Assembly (NCBI RefSeq): GCF_011006175.1
Contig: NZ_CP048795.1
Location: forward strand, 682,001 to 746,000
Length of the DNA: 64,000 nucleotides
Source: Hydrogenobacter sp. T-8
GTDB taxonomy: Bacteria > Aquificota > Aquificia > Aquificales > Aquificaceae
Reading direction: 5' to 3'
Below, piece by piece: positions 37,198 through 47,163 of the stretch. The notes beneath the pieces were generated by a model. That model saw only the letters and a program-made list of their open reading frames with translations, did no database searches and was not told the DNA's origin. The translations under genes and the position numbers were made by a program. Positions within the stretch are counted from its first letter, which is position 1. Every line of letters starts with the position of its first letter.

Positions 37198-38453
37198 CAG
37201 TGGAAGAGCTTCTTTCCAAGATGCGAGCGGTCTTTACTCCAGAGCAGGTGGAAGTGCTTACTGAGTTTATTAAGTTTTTAGACAAGTTGGTAAAGGCTAC
37301 CGACTTTATGGAAGTAAAGGAGGCTATAATCCGACTTGAGAACTCCATTGAGTCTCTAAGGGATGTGGTCAGAGAGCTTGCTCAAAACCAAAGGAAAGTG
37401 GATGAAAGCATCTTGGAGCTTAAGGAAGTCCAGAAGGTAACCGAGCAGAGGATAGCAGAGCTTGCAGAAGCACAGAGGAGGACAGAAGAGTCAGTTAGAG
37501 AACTCCATGAAGCACAAAAGGTAACTGAACAAAAGATAGCAGAGCTTACAGAGGCTCAGAAGAGGAATGAAGAAGAGCTAAAAGAATACAGAAAGATAAC
37601 TGAGCAAAAGTTTGCTGAGCTTGCGGAATCTCAAAGGGAAATGCAACAAGCAATCAAAGAACTTACAGAGGCTCAAAAAAGAAATGAGGAATCAGTCAAG
37701 GAACTGCGTGAAGCACAGAAAATAATTGAACAAAAGATGGCAGAACTCATAGAGGCTCAAAGGAGAAGTGAGGAAGAGTTTAGAGAATACAGGAAAATAA
37801 CAGAACAAAAGTTTGCAGAGCTTGCAGAAGCTCAAAAGAGAAACGAGGAAGAACTCAAAGAATACAGGAAGATAACTGAGCAAAAGTTCGCTGAACTTGC
37901 AGAGGCTCAAAGGAAAAATGATGAATCAGCCAAAGCACTGCGTGAGGCACAAAGGATAAGTGAGCAAAAGCTCGCTGAACTTTCTGAGGAATCTAAAAAA
38001 ACTCAAAGGATTTTCCAAGAGTTTATGGAATCTCAAAAGGAGCTTAACAGAAAACTCGGTGGCATAGACCAAACAATGGGTTATATGCTTGAAAATGAAG
38101 CCTATAGGAACTTGCCTGGCTACCTTGAGAGAAAGTTTGGTATAAAGGTTCACACTCGCATAATAAGAAAAGAGGTAAATGGAAAGGAAATAAACCTTTT
38201 GGCGGAGGGAGAAAGAAACGGGCAAAGGGTTTTGATAGTGGGCGAGGCAAAAAGCAGGTTAGCCATAGGTCCAGAGAGGGCTAAGGATATCTTTGAGGAG
38301 TTAGAGGATAAAATAAGGGCTGTGCTTGAGGAGTATAGAGAATACACTGAGGAGAATGTAGTGCCAGTCATAGTTACTCACTTTGCCAGTAAAGGTTTTC
38401 TGGAAGAGGCGGGCAAGCAAGGATACATAGTGGTTCAGAGCTTCGAATGGTGA
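37194..38453 (+). CDS. Long coiled-coil protein with C-terminal PD-(D/E)XK-like domain
   Basis: 419 residues. Residues 45-285 form a long coiled coil built from two interleaved repeats, of the types AEAQKRNEEELKEYRKITEQKFAE-like (about 25 residues) and VKELREAQKIIEQKMAEL. The C-terminal 130 residues read GIKVHTRIIRKEVNGKEINLLAEG...RVLIVGEAKSRL, where E and the GEAK motif fit a PD-(D/E)XK nuclease core, as in DUF3782-type proteins common in thermophiles. It is coupled to aroA by a 4-bp overlap and overlaps argA. Its role is unknown; DNA-related activity is inferred. Confidence 0.75.
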   Translation: MTVEELLSKMRAVFTPEQVEVLTEFIKFLDKLVKATDFMEVKEAIIRLENSIESLRDVVRELAQNQRKVDESILELKEVQKVTEQRIAELAEAQRRTEESVRELHEAQKVTEQKIAELTEAQKRNEEELKEYRKITEQKFAELAESQREMQQAIKELTEAQKRNEESVKELREAQKIIEQKMAELIEAQRRSEEEFREYRKITEQKFAELAEAQKRNEEELKEYRKITEQKFAELAEAQRKNDESAKALREAQRISEQKLAELSEESKKTQRIFQEFMESQKELNRKLGGIDQTMGYMLENEAYRNLPGYLERKFGIKVHTRIIRKEVNGKEINLLAEGERNGQRVLIVGEAKSRLAIGPERAKDIFEELEDKIRAVLEEYREYTEENVVPVIVTHFASKGFLEEAGKQGYIVVQSFEW

Positions 38454-38932
38454 TTAGAAAGGCAAAGTTAAAAGACGCAGGAGAGATATATAACCTGATA
38501 AACCATTATGCCAAAGAAGGCATCTTACTTCCCAGAAGCCTTAACTCCATATACGAGAACATAAGGGATTTCTGGGTCTGCGAAGAAGGTGGCAATCTTA
38601 TAGGTTGTGCGAGTCTCCACATAGTCTGGGAAGACCTTGCGGAGATAAAGAGCCTTGCGGTAAGCGAAGAGCATAAAGGTAAAGGCATAGGCACTATGCT
38701 TGTGGAGGCGTGTTTGAAAGAGGCGGACGAGCTCGGTGTTAAAAGGGTCTTTGTCCTCACCTACGCTCAGGGCTTTTTCTCAAAGCTAAACTTCGAAGAA
38801 GTAGAGAAGATAAAACTACCTCACAAGGTCTGGGGTGAGTGTGTAAACTGTGTTAAGTTCCCCTCTTGCGATGAGATAGCCATGTGGATAGACCTTGAAA
38901 AGGTCAGTATAAAACATGATGCCAAAGTTTAG
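38447..38932 (+). CDS. argA: Short N-acetylglutamate synthase-like GNAT acetyltransferase
   Basis: 161 residues. The acetyl-CoA loop is EHKGKGIGTMLVEACL. Features such as LLPRSLNSIYENIRDFWV, DLAEIKSLAV, KRVFVLTYAQGFFSKLNF and ECVNCVKFPSCDEIAM match the short GNAT-only ArgA enzymes that start arginine synthesis. It overlaps the coiled-coil gene by 7 bp and polA by 17 bp. Confidence 0.8.
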   Translation: MVIRKAKLKDAGEIYNLINHYAKEGILLPRSLNSIYENIRDFWVCEEGGNLIGCASLHIVWEDLAEIKSLAVSEEHKGKGIGTMLVEACLKEADELGVKRVFVLTYAQGFFSKLNFEEVEKIKLPHKVWGECVNCVKFPSCDEIAMWIDLEKVSIKHDAKV

Positions 38933-40649
38933 CTACATAACATCAAGGGAAAGACTTGCTGGTGTATACAACCACCTTAAGGAGGAAAGATACCTTTTCC
39001 TTGACACAGAGGTCTCTGGTGACCAGATAAGACTTGTTCAGGTTGGGGGGCAAGAAGACATATTCATACTGGACCTTTTTGACCTTGGGGAAGAGGGTGT
39101 GGTATTTCTTAAGAGGTTGCTTTCTGAAAGAGGTATAGTGGGGCATAATTTGAAGTTTGACCTTAAATATCTATATACCTATGGAATAGAACCCTATGCG
39201 GTTTTTGATACTATGATAGCAAGCCAGCTTCTTGGGAATACAGACAAGCACTCTCTTCAAAAGGTTGCCATGCACTACCTGGGGCAGGTTCTGGACAAGG
39301 GGCTTCAGGCATCAAACTGGGGACAACCTTTTCTTGGAAGAGAACAGCTTGAATACGCCGCCTTGGACGTTAAGGTGGTAAGAGACCTTTTTTATCTTTT
39401 TCTTGAAAAGCTGAACGAACACCCTCACAGGGAAGAGGTGCTCCTCAAAACGAGAACTTCAAGGGTCTTTGGGCTTACTAACCCAGTTGCCATAGTGGAG
39501 ATGGCTTTTGTGCAAGAGACCGCAAAGTTAGAGATGGTGGGTATACCAGTGGACAGAGAGGAGTTGGAGAGGAAGCTAAAGGAACAAGAAAAACTCCTAC
39601 AAAAACGGGTCATGGACTTTATGCTTCGGTATAGAACAGACCCTATGTCTCCCAAACAGGTGGGAGACCTTCTCACAAAACGTTTTGGTCTTGACCTTCC
39701 AAAGACAGAAAAGGGTAATGTTTCTACCGATGATAAGGCTTTGGCGGAGCATTCGCTCCATCCTGTGGTATCTGAGCTTCTTGAAATAAGGGGTTTGAAA
39801 AAAAACATAGAGAAACTCCAAGAGATAAAGGAAAAACTTAGGGGCAACAGAGTATACCCTGAGTTTAGGCAAATAGGTGCTATAACTGGCAGGATGGCAA
39901 GCATGAACCCAAACGTGCAAAACATACCAAGAAATCTCAGGAGCATCTTTAAGGCAGAAGAAGGCAAAACCTTCGTCATAGCGGACTTTTCTCAGATTGA
40001 GCTAAGGATAGCAAGCGAATACGTGGGGGAGGAGAGGATGATTCAGGCTTTCATGGAAGGCAAAGACCTTCACCGCTACACCGCCAGTGTATTTTTAGGC
40101 AAACCTGAAGACCAGATAACAAAGGAGGAGCGTCAGCTTGCCAAGGCGGTGAATTTTGGTCTCATATACGGCATATCCGCAAAGGGTCTTGTGGAATATG
40201 CAAAGACATACGGAGTAGACCTCTCCCTTGAGGAGGCTCAGAAGATAAGGGAAAGCTTTTTTGGCTATTACACCGCCATAAGAGCGTGGCATGAGAGGGT
40301 AAAGAAAGAGCTAAGGGAGTTTAAAGAGTCAAGGGGACACACACTGCTTGGAAGACATTATACCGCTCATACCTTTCCAGATGCAGTAAACTACCCAATA
40401 CAAGGCACAGGAGCAGACCTTCTTAAACTTTCTGTCCTTATGTTTGACGCAGAACTGAGAAGAGAAAACCTCAGGGCTAATGTGGTTAACCTTGTTCATG
40501 ACGAAGTTTTGGTGGAATGTGAGGAACATATTGCGGAGAGGGTCAAGGAGCTTTTAGAAAGGGCGATGAAGCATGCGGGTAAGATAGTGCTTAAACAAGT
40601 CCCTGTAGAGGTGGAAGTTTCTATAAACAAAAGGTGGGAAAAGGACTAA
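38916..40649 (+). CDS. polA: DNA polymerase I, 3'-5' exonuclease plus polymerase (no 5' nuclease)
   Basis: 577 residues. The exonuclease domain starts at once: FLDTEVSG (Exo I), HNLKFDLKYL (Exo II) and YAALDVKVVRDLF (Exo III). Polymerase motif A is VIADFSQIELRIAS, motif B is RQLAKAVNFGLIYGIS and motif C is NLVHDEVLVEC. The 5'-3' nuclease of classical PolA is absent, as in Aquifex aeolicus PolA; family studies relate these enzymes to polymerases of hot-spring phages and to apicoplast polymerases. The start is ATG 38916 or 38919. Confidence 0.93.
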   Translation: MMPKFSYITSRERLAGVYNHLKEERYLFLDTEVSGDQIRLVQVGGQEDIFILDLFDLGEEGVVFLKRLLSERGIVGHNLKFDLKYLYTYGIEPYAVFDTMIASQLLGNTDKHSLQKVAMHYLGQVLDKGLQASNWGQPFLGREQLEYAALDVKVVRDLFYLFLEKLNEHPHREEVLLKTRTSRVFGLTNPVAIVEMAFVQETAKLEMVGIPVDREELERKLKEQEKLLQKRVMDFMLRYRTDPMSPKQVGDLLTKRFGLDLPKTEKGNVSTDDKALAEHSLHPVVSELLEIRGLKKNIEKLQEIKEKLRGNRVYPEFRQIGAITGRMASMNPNVQNIPRNLRSIFKAEEGKTFVIADFSQIELRIASEYVGEERMIQAFMEGKDLHRYTASVFLGKPEDQITKEERQLAKAVNFGLIYGISAKGLVEYAKTYGVDLSLEEAQKIRESFFGYYTAIRAWHERVKKELREFKESRGHTLLGRHYTAHTFPDAVNYPIQGTGADLLKLSVLMFDAELRRENLRANVVNLVHDEVLVECEEHIAERVKELLERAMKHAGKIVLKQVPVEVEVSINKRWEKD

Positions 40650-40659
40650 ATTATTAAAC

Positions 40660-41325
40660 ATGGGGAGGTTTTGGATTTTAACAATTTGGTTTTTAGTCTT
40701 TTCTTGCGGACCAAAGCTAAGCACTCTGGAAGAATATGAGAGGAAAAATCCATATCCTGCTGGTGAAGAAAAACTTGAGTATGCCTCAAGAGGAAGCATT
40801 ATGCCAAAAAACGGCTACCAAGACCTCTACTCAGAAAGAAGGGCAAGCAAAGTGGGTGATGTTATATTCCTTCAGGTAGTGGAAAGCATAAACGCTGTGG
40901 AAAGCGTTTCAAATCAAACTCAAAGGTCATCAGCCTTTCAGCAAGGTATTAGTTCCTTTTTTGGTATCTCACAAAACACCCTTGCAGATATAGGTGGTCG
41001 CGGCTCTGGAAATGTAAACACAAAGGGGTCTGGTAAAGTCCAACAAACAGGTGTCTTGACCACAAGGCTTGCGGGTAGGGTAATGAAGGTTTATCCCAAC
41101 AACACCATGCTTATAGAAGCTAAGAAAAATATAATAATGAACAACGCCCAAAGGGAGGTGGTTCTGAGGGGTGTAGTAAGACCAGAAGACATAGACAGCA
41201 CCAACACCGTCTCCAGCGATAAAATAGCCAACCTTGAGGTTTTCATAGATGGAAAGGGTTTTCTGGCAGATGGAGGTAGCCCAGGATGGTTTGCAAGAAT
41301 ATTAGCAAAGGTTTTGCCTTTCTGA
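40660..41325 (+). CDS. flgH: Flagellar L-ring protein (lipoprotein)
   Basis: 221 residues. The signal peptide ends in a lipobox-like LVFSCG, so the protein is probably anchored in the outer membrane. FlgH features: SERRASKVGDVIFLQVVES, a Gly/Ser-rich middle, and RLAGRVMKVYPNNTMLIEAKKNI...GVVRPEDID. TAAATT lies 7 nt before the ATG, overlapping the polA stop. It overlaps flgI by 40 bp. The partner rod and hook genes are elsewhere. Confidence 0.93.
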   Translation: MGRFWILTIWFLVFSCGPKLSTLEEYERKNPYPAGEEKLEYASRGSIMPKNGYQDLYSERRASKVGDVIFLQVVESINAVESVSNQTQRSSAFQQGISSFFGISQNTLADIGGRGSGNVNTKGSGKVQQTGVLTTRLAGRVMKVYPNNTMLIEAKKNIIMNNAQREVVLRGVVRPEDIDSTNTVSSDKIANLEVFIDGKGFLADGGSPGWFARILAKVLPF

Positions 41326-42371
41326 TACTTTTCTTTTCTTTTAGCTTTGCCACACGCATAGGAGATGTGGCAACTATAGAAGGAAATAGGAGCAACTACC
41401 TTGTAGGCTACGGTCTCGTGGTAGGGCTTAGGGGTACAGGCGATGGAAAAAGCACCCTCTTTACGGTGAAGAGCATAGCCAATATGCTAAATAGGATGGG
41501 TATAGTGGTAGACCCAAGGAGGATGACCACAAAAAATGTAGCGGCGGTGATGGTTACAGCCAAGCTCCCACCCTACGCAAAGCCAGGGATGTCCATAGAC
41601 GTGGAGGTTTCCTCCATAGGTGATGCAAAAAGCCTTGAGGGAGGAACACTTTTGTTAACACCCCTACGAGGTCCAGATGGCGAAGTCTACGCCCTTGCTC
41701 AAGGGCAGGTTATAGTAGGGGGTTACGAGGCGAGGGGTAGAGGGGCTCAGCAAGTGAAGAACACACCCACGGTTGGTAGGATACCAAACGGTGCAGTGGT
41801 GGAAAGGGAACTGCCCCTACAAGGAACGTGGGAAGAGTTAAGTCTTTATCTGGACAGTCCAAGTTTTTCCTTGGCAAAGCTCATACAGGACAGGATAAAC
41901 ACAGAGTTTGGTGTGCAGGTTGCTCAGGCTGTGGATGCAAGCACTGTAAGGCTTAGGATTCCAAAGGAGATGAACCCCGTTGATTTTCTTGCCAAGGTGG
42001 AAGACATAAGGATTGATGTGCCATCTGTGGCAAGGGTTGTTGTGGACAGCAGGACTGGAACAGTTCTTCTGGGTGGTGATGTTACTATAAACCCAGTCTC
42101 GGTGGCCGTGGGTAGCCTTACGGTCACCATCAAGGAAGCCCCAGAGGTGGTTCAACCACCTCCCCTTTCACCGGGTGAGACAAGAACAGTCCCAAGAACA
42201 GAGTTAAAGGTTCAGGAAAAGGAGGCAAGGCTTGTGGAGCTAAGGGGTGCAAGTGTCTCACAGCTTGTGGAGTCCCTTAATAGGATAGGAGCCACACCGA
42301 GAGAGATAATATCAGTCCTGCAAGCCATTAAAGCCGCAGGAGCCTTGAGGGCAAAGTTAGAAGTTCTCTAA
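41286..42371 (+). CDS. flgI: Flagellar P-ring protein
   Basis: 361 residues with an N-terminal signal peptide (GFAFLILFFSFSFA). Typical FlgI sequence follows: RIGDVATIEGNRSNYLVGYGLVVGL, TTKNVAAVMVTAKLPPYAKPG, and C-terminal LVESLNRIGATPREIISVLQAIKAAGAL. It assembles the periplasmic P ring with FlgA's help. The ATG lies within flgH, preceded by GGAGG. Its stop overlaps the end of the converging rnr gene. Confidence 0.95.
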   Translation: MVCKNISKGFAFLILFFSFSFATRIGDVATIEGNRSNYLVGYGLVVGLRGTGDGKSTLFTVKSIANMLNRMGIVVDPRRMTTKNVAAVMVTAKLPPYAKPGMSIDVEVSSIGDAKSLEGGTLLLTPLRGPDGEVYALAQGQVIVGGYEARGRGAQQVKNTPTVGRIPNGAVVERELPLQGTWEELSLYLDSPSFSLAKLIQDRINTEFGVQVAQAVDASTVRLRIPKEMNPVDFLAKVEDIRIDVPSVARVVVDSRTGTVLLGGDVTINPVSVAVGSLTVTIKEAPEVVQPPPLSPGETRTVPRTELKVQEKEARLVELRGASVSQLVESLNRIGATPREIISVLQAIKAAGALRAKLEVL

Positions 42372-44452
42372 ACTAAGACAAGCTCAAGCCTTGCTCTGTC
42401 TTCGTCCACGCCCACCACCTTGACCCTTACCCTATCGCCCAACCTGTAGACTTTGCCACTGCTCACGCCCACAAGCCTGTAGGCAGGCTCATCGTATACA
42501 TACTGGTCCTCTTTGAGAGTGCTTATGTTTACAAAGCCCTCCACAAGATATTCCTGAATTTCTACAAAAACACCAAAGGAAACAACGCCAGTTATTATTC
42601 CCTCAAACTCCTCACCAATATGAGCCTTCATAAAGCGTGCCTTTAACCTGTCTATGGCTTCCCTTTCCACTTCCTCCGCAAGCCTTTCCTGTTGTGAAAG
42701 GTGCATGCCTGCCATTTCAAGATATTCAAGGGTCTTTTCGTAGTTTATATCCTGACCTCTTAGAGCCTTTTTAAGAAGTCTATGGACTATCAGGTCAGGG
42801 TATCTCCTTATAGGTGAGGTAAAGTGAGCGTAATGCTCTGATGCAAGACCAAAATGCCCTAAGTTGTGAGGAGAGTAATGAGCCCTTTTCATGCTTCTGA
42901 GGGTCAAAAACCTCACCAGGTTTTCCTCTGGTCTTCCTTCAAAGTCCTCTATTATCTTCTGGAAGAACTTTGGGCTGAGGGAGGGCTTTTTAACCTTGTA
43001 GCCAAGCCCCGCAAGAATTTCAAGAAGGTTTTCCACCTTTTGGGGGTCTGGCTTTTCATGAACCCTGTAAAGGCATGGATATCCCATACTTTCAAGGTGC
43101 ATGGCTACCGTTTCGTTTGCAGAGACCATGAACTGCTCTATTATCCTATGAGCTACATGTCTCTCATAGGGCATAAGGGCAACAGGCTCGCCAAATTCGT
43201 CCACCACAAGCTCCGCCTCTGGCAAGTCAAAGTCTATGCTTCCCTTCTCCCATCTTACCCTTGAGAGTATCCTGTAGAGGTTTTCCATGAGCCTGAGAGG
43301 CTCCACAAGCTGTGGATACTTGCTTTCGAGAGCTGGATCACCCACTATGAGCCTGAGGGATTCGTTATAGGTAAGCCTCGCCTTGCTCCTTATGACGCTT
43401 TCGTATATGTGGTATTCTAAAAGCCTTCCCCTCTCATCAAAGTGCATCTCACAGGTAAAGGCAAGCCTGTCTTCGTTGGGTCTAAGGCTACAAAGGTCTC
43501 CTGCAAGCCTTTCTGGAAGCATATGCAACGCCCTGTCAGGCAGGTAGAAGGTAAAACCTCTCTTGAAAGCCTCCTTATCTGTTGCAGAACCCTCTTTAAC
43601 AAAGTAGGAAACATCCGCAATGTGAACCCAAAGCCTATATCCCTCGGGAGTTTTCTCTATGGCCACTGCGTCGTCAAAGTCCTTTGCCCTCTCTGGGTCT
43701 ATGGTAAAACACAGCTGGTCTCTTAAGTCTTTTCTATTTCTTAGCTCTTTGTTAAGGTCCACTTGGATAGCCCCTACTTCCTTCAAAACCTCTTGAGGAT
43801 ATGAGGTAGGCAAGTTATACTTTCTTATAAGCACCTCTATAACGAGGTTTTTATCCTCAGGATGACCGAGCACCTCCTTTATTCTACCTACCGCAGGATT
43901 TTCTCTTGTAGGAAACTTCTTTATCTCCACAACCACAAGAGTGCCATCCTTTAGGTCTTGACACTTGTCTCCTTCAAGAAGTATGGTTTGATGCTGGTTT
44001 TCGTCCACAGGTATACCAAGACAGAACTTTTTTCTTTTAAGGAGCTTACAAACTATTTCCTTTTTCGCCCTCTTTAGGACTCTGAGAACCCTTATCTCCT
44101 TTTTACCCTTATATTCCACAACCTTCGCCTTTACCACATCACCCCCGAAGAGCCTCACCATCTCAAAGGGAGGTATGTATATGTCCTTTTTGCCTTCTCC
44201 TATCTGCAAAAAGCCAAAGCCCGCAGGGTAGGGTATCACCTTTCCGCTTACTATCTCTTCCTCCACATAGGAATACTTACCCTTCTGTAAAAGAACCTTA
44301 CCAGACTTCCTAAGAGACTTAAGAGCCTTTTTTAGACTTTTTCTCCCCTTCTGGTCAAGCCCAAGCCTATTGAGTATTTCCTCAAAGCTAAGAGGCTTTT
44401 TGCTATTCTTAATAAGGTTTAGGATTTTATCCTCTATGGATACCCCTTCCAT
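42368..44452 (-). CDS. rnr: Ribonuclease R
   Basis: About 694 residues from ATG 44452 (MEGVSIEDKILNLI). The order is an N-terminal winged helix, cold-shock domains, the RNB catalytic domain with TIDPERAKDFDDAVAIE, and a C-terminal S1 domain (GVVSFGVFVEIQEYLVEGFVN). It degrades structured RNA 3'-5' and matures tmRNA in other bacteria. An ATG at 44470 is in frame but overlaps the divergent gene; I prefer 44452, with TTAAAT 8 nt upstream. Confidence 0.93.
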   Translation of the reverse strand: MEGVSIEDKILNLIKNSKKPLSFEEILNRLGLDQKGRKSLKKALKSLRKSGKVLLQKGKYSYVEEEIVSGKVIPYPAGFGFLQIGEGKKDIYIPPFEMVRLFGGDVVKAKVVEYKGKKEIRVLRVLKRAKKEIVCKLLKRKKFCLGIPVDENQHQTILLEGDKCQDLKDGTLVVVEIKKFPTRENPAVGRIKEVLGHPEDKNLVIEVLIRKYNLPTSYPQEVLKEVGAIQVDLNKELRNRKDLRDQLCFTIDPERAKDFDDAVAIEKTPEGYRLWVHIADVSYFVKEGSATDKEAFKRGFTFYLPDRALHMLPERLAGDLCSLRPNEDRLAFTCEMHFDERGRLLEYHIYESVIRSKARLTYNESLRLIVGDPALESKYPQLVEPLRLMENLYRILSRVRWEKGSIDFDLPEAELVVDEFGEPVALMPYERHVAHRIIEQFMVSANETVAMHLESMGYPCLYRVHEKPDPQKVENLLEILAGLGYKVKKPSLSPKFFQKIIEDFEGRPEENLVRFLTLRSMKRAHYSPHNLGHFGLASEHYAHFTSPIRRYPDLIVHRLLKKALRGQDINYEKTLEYLEMAGMHLSQQERLAEEVEREAIDRLKARFMKAHIGEEFEGIITGVVSFGVFVEIQEYLVEGFVNISTLKEDQYVYDEPAYRLVGVSSGKVYRLGDRVRVKVVGVDEDRARLELVLV

Positions 44453-44468
44453 TGTAAAATATTTAACC
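44453..44468. promoter_or_regulatory. Shared divergent -10 region (rnr / 101-residue gene)
   Basis: Only 16 bp lie between the opposite start codons. Rightward TAAAAT (44455-44460) is 8 nt before ATG 44469. Leftward TTAAAT (44466-44461) is 8 nt before ATG 44452. The core TAAAATATTTAA is nearly symmetric. Confidence 0.5.
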
Positions 44469-44774
44469 ATGAAAGACTGGAAAATTTACAGTGCAAAGAT
44501 TGAAGAATTAAGGAAAGTCCTTGAGGAAAGCCTGAGCGGTCTTGATGTAGAGTATGAACTTATAACTCCCGAAAACCCAAACTTTGACAAAAGCCTTAAA
44601 GTTCCCTACCTCCTCCTGAGATACTACACAGACGAGCAACATTCCCATGAGAGAAAAATAGAGCTTTTTGAGTATTACTTTGATACCCCGGTTGAAGAGA
44701 CCGCAAAGCTCATAAAGGACATGGTTGAAGAATTTCTTATGGAAATAGACCAGAGCGAATACGGTGGTGGTTGA
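44469..44774 (+). CDS. Small protein of unknown function
   Basis: About 101 residues from ATG 44469 (MKDWKIYSAKIEELRKVLEESL). It is acidic and mixed alpha/beta, ending DQSEYGGG. The open frame continues upstream to 44370, but that part runs through rnr. It has its own -10 element and lies 41 bp before rpsO. No family is recognised. Confidence 0.6.
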   Translation: MKDWKIYSAKIEELRKVLEESLSGLDVEYELITPENPNFDKSLKVPYLLLRYYTDEQHSHERKIELFEYYFDTPVEETAKLIKDMVEEFLMEIDQSEYGGG

Positions 44775-44815
44775 GATATAATAATATCTTTTGAAGAAAC
44801 CCAGGAGGAAAAAAG

Positions 44816-45088
44816 ATGGCATTACCAAAGGCGTTAAAGGAGGAGCTTATAAGAAGTTTCCAGAGGCATGACAAAGACACGGGTTCCCCAGAGGTGCAGA
44901 TAGCCATATTAACGGAACGCATAAACAAGCTCACCGAGCACCTTAAAAAGCACAAAAAGGATGTGCACTCAAGGAGGGGGCTTATAGCCCTCATACACGC
45001 AAGAAGAAGGCATCTTGAATACCTCAAGGAGAGGGACTACAAGAAGTATTTAGAGGTGGTAGAAAGGCTTGGGTTGAAGGTAAGATGA
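44816..45088 (+). CDS. rpsO: 30S ribosomal protein S15
   Basis: 90 residues, typical S15: [39 protein letters not shown], then [18 protein letters not shown] is at 44777-44782 and AGGAGG lies before the ATG. The rpsO-pnp order is the conserved arrangement. The leader is short and no S15 regulatory pseudoknot was identified. Confidence 0.97.
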   Translation: MALPKALKEELIRSFQRHDKDTGSPEVQIAILTERINKLTEHLKKHKKDVHSRRGLIALIHARRRHLEYLKERDYKKYLEVVERLGLKVR

Positions 45089-47163
45089 TGGAAAGAGTAG
45101 TGGCAAAGCTGGGAGAGTCTGAAATTTCTATAGAAACGGGACTTTATGCCAAATTGGCGGACGGTGCGGTAGTTGTCCGTCAGGGTGAGACCGCAGTGCT
45201 GGTGACTGCGGTTATGTCCGAAGAGCCAGTTCAGGGCATAGACTTTGTCCCTCTGTCGGTAGACTACAGAGAGCAGTCCTCCGCTTGGGGTAAAATTCCA
45301 GGAGGTTTTGTAAAGCGGGAGGGCAAGCCCACAGACAGAGAGGTGCTGGTCTCGAGGGTAATAGACAGACCTATAAGACCAATGCTACCCGAAGGCTTTT
45401 TCCACGATGTTATAATCACAGCCCTTACCCTCTCTGCGGATGACAAATACGACCCTGATGTGCTTGCCATAACCGGAGCCTCGGCTGCGCTCCATATATC
45501 ACGCATACCCTTTGAGGGTCCCATAGCAGGAGTGAGGGTTTGCAGGGTAGATGGCAAGTTTTCCGCAAACCCCACCTATGAGGAAAGACAGAAGGCAGAC
45601 CTTGAGATAGTTATGGCTGGGAGCAAGGACGCTATAGTTATGGTGGAAGGTGGGGCAAAGGAGGTGGACGAGGATACCCTTGCAGAAGCTCTATACTTTG
45701 GACTTTCCGCCATACAAGACCTTATAAGAGCTCAGGAGGAGCTAAGGGAGAAGGTTGGAGTTCCAAAGGTTTCTTTTGAAAGCATGGAGCTTCCCGAAGA
45801 TATCCAAAAGCAACTTGAAGAATTTTGCACTCCAAAGATAATCCAGTCCTTTGGTATATCAGATAAAAGGGAAAGGAAAACCTTCCAGTCTGACATACTT
45901 AAGGAGTTCATAGAAAGCTATCAGATCCCAGAAGACTTACATTTCAAGCTCTCCTACAATTACAAAAAGCTCATAAGCAGGCTGATGAGAAAACAAGTCC
46001 TCCAAGAGGGCAGACGCATAGATGGAAGAGGACCCAAGGACATAAGACCCATAAGCATACAGGTTCATCCCTTTGAGAGACCTCACGGCAGTGCCATATT
46101 CACAAGGGGTCAAACCCAGGCTTTTGCCACAGCTACCTTAGGCTCACCAGAAGAAGCTCAGATGGTGGAAAGCATATACGAAGGTGAAACCTTCAAGAGG
46201 TTTATGCTCCACTACAACTTCCCACCCTTTTCTACCGGCGAAGCCAAGCCATGGGGTCCACCAAGAAGAAGAGAAATAGGACACGGTGCTCTTGCGGAAA
46301 GGGCAATAGAACCTCTTATCCCGCCAGAGACAGAATTTCCCTACATTATAAGGGTAGTCTCTAACATCCTTGAGTCCAACGGTTCTACTTCCATGGCAAC
46401 TGTTTGTGCTGGTTCTTTGGCTCTCTTTGATGCAGGAGTGCCTCTCAAAAAGCACGTAGCAGGCATAGCCATGGGGCTTATAATGGAAGGCGAGTCCTAT
46501 GTCATACTCTCTGACATACTAGGAGACGAAGACCAGCTTGGAGACATGGACTTCAAAGTAGCTGGCACAAGAGATGGTATAACCAGCGTGCAGATGGACA
46601 TAAAGATAAAAGGTTTAAGGAAAGAGATAATGAAGGAAGCCCTCCAGCAGGCAAAGGAGGGAAGGTTATACATTCTGGAAAGGATGTATGAAGCCATGCC
46701 AGAGCCGAGAAAAGAGGTATCCCCCTACGCGCCCAAGATAGAGATAATCACCATACCAGAAGACAAGGCTTTGGTGGTAATAGGACCAGGCGGGAGAAAT
46801 GTCAAAGAGTTCAGAGACAAGATGGGTGTGTCCGTATGGGTGCATGAGGGTGGAAGGGTGTCCTTGACCTCCAACTCAAAGGAAGCCATAGAGGAGGTCA
46901 AGCGGATAATCCAGGGACTTGTGGCAGAGGTGGAAGTGGGCAAGGTTTACAAGGGCAAGATAACAAGGGTTGAACCCTATGGCGTTTTTGTAGAGATACT
47001 GCCCGGGAAGGTGGGGCTCTTGCACGTGAGTAAGATGGAAGGATATATTAAGGATGTTAGGGCTCGCTTTAGCGTAGGGGATGAGCTCTTGGTGAAGGTG
47101 CTTGAGGTAGACGAGCAAGGAAGACCAAAGCTCACCAATATGGGCATAAAGGAGCCGGCGTAG
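45085..47163 (+). CDS. pnp: Polyribonucleotide nucleotidyltransferase
   Basis: 692 residues. Two RNase PH domains ([16 protein letters not shown] in the second), then KH ([17 protein letters not shown]) and S1 ([26 protein letters not shown]). It is a phosphate-dependent 3' exonuclease and RNA-degradation enzyme. The start ATG overlaps the rpsO stop as ATGATG. The last 10 nt, including the TAG stop, are also the first 10 nt of the tRNA-Thr gene. Confidence 0.97.
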   Translation: MMERVVAKLGESEISIETGLYAKLADGAVVVRQGETAVLVTAVMSEEPVQGIDFVPLSVDYREQSSAWGKIPGGFVKREGKPTDREVLVSRVIDRPIRPMLPEGFFHDVIITALTLSADDKYDPDVLAITGASAALHISRIPFEGPIAGVRVCRVDGKFSANPTYEERQKADLEIVMAGSKDAIVMVEGGAKEVDEDTLAEALYFGLSAIQDLIRAQEELREKVGVPKVSFESMELPEDIQKQLEEFCTPKIIQSFGISDKRERKTFQSDILKEFIESYQIPEDLHFKLSYNYKKLISRLMRKQVLQEGRRIDGRGPKDIRPISIQVHPFERPHGSAIFTRGQTQAFATATLGSPEEAQMVESIYEGETFKRFMLHYNFPPFSTGEAKPWGPPRRREIGHGALAERAIEPLIPPETEFPYIIRVVSNILESNGSTSMATVCAGSLALFDAGVPLKKHVAGIAMGLIMEGESYVILSDILGDEDQLGDMDFKVAGTRDGITSVQMDIKIKGLRKEIMKEALQQAKEGRLYILERMYEAMPEPRKEVSPYAPKIEIITIPEDKALVVIGPGGRNVKEFRDKMGVSVWVHEGGRVSLTSNSKEAIEEVKRIIQGLVAEVEVGKVYKGKITRVEPYGVFVEILPGKVGLLHVSKMEGYIKDVRARFSVGDELLVKVLEVDEQGRPKLTNMGIKEPA

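Noticed and set aside
39425-39979. 184-residue antisense frame in polA
   Set aside because: It lies fully inside the conserved polymerase coding sequence and shows no family features.
44780-44815. S15 autoregulatory leader structure
   Set aside because: The sequence between the -10 and the start is too short and shows no pseudoknot pattern.
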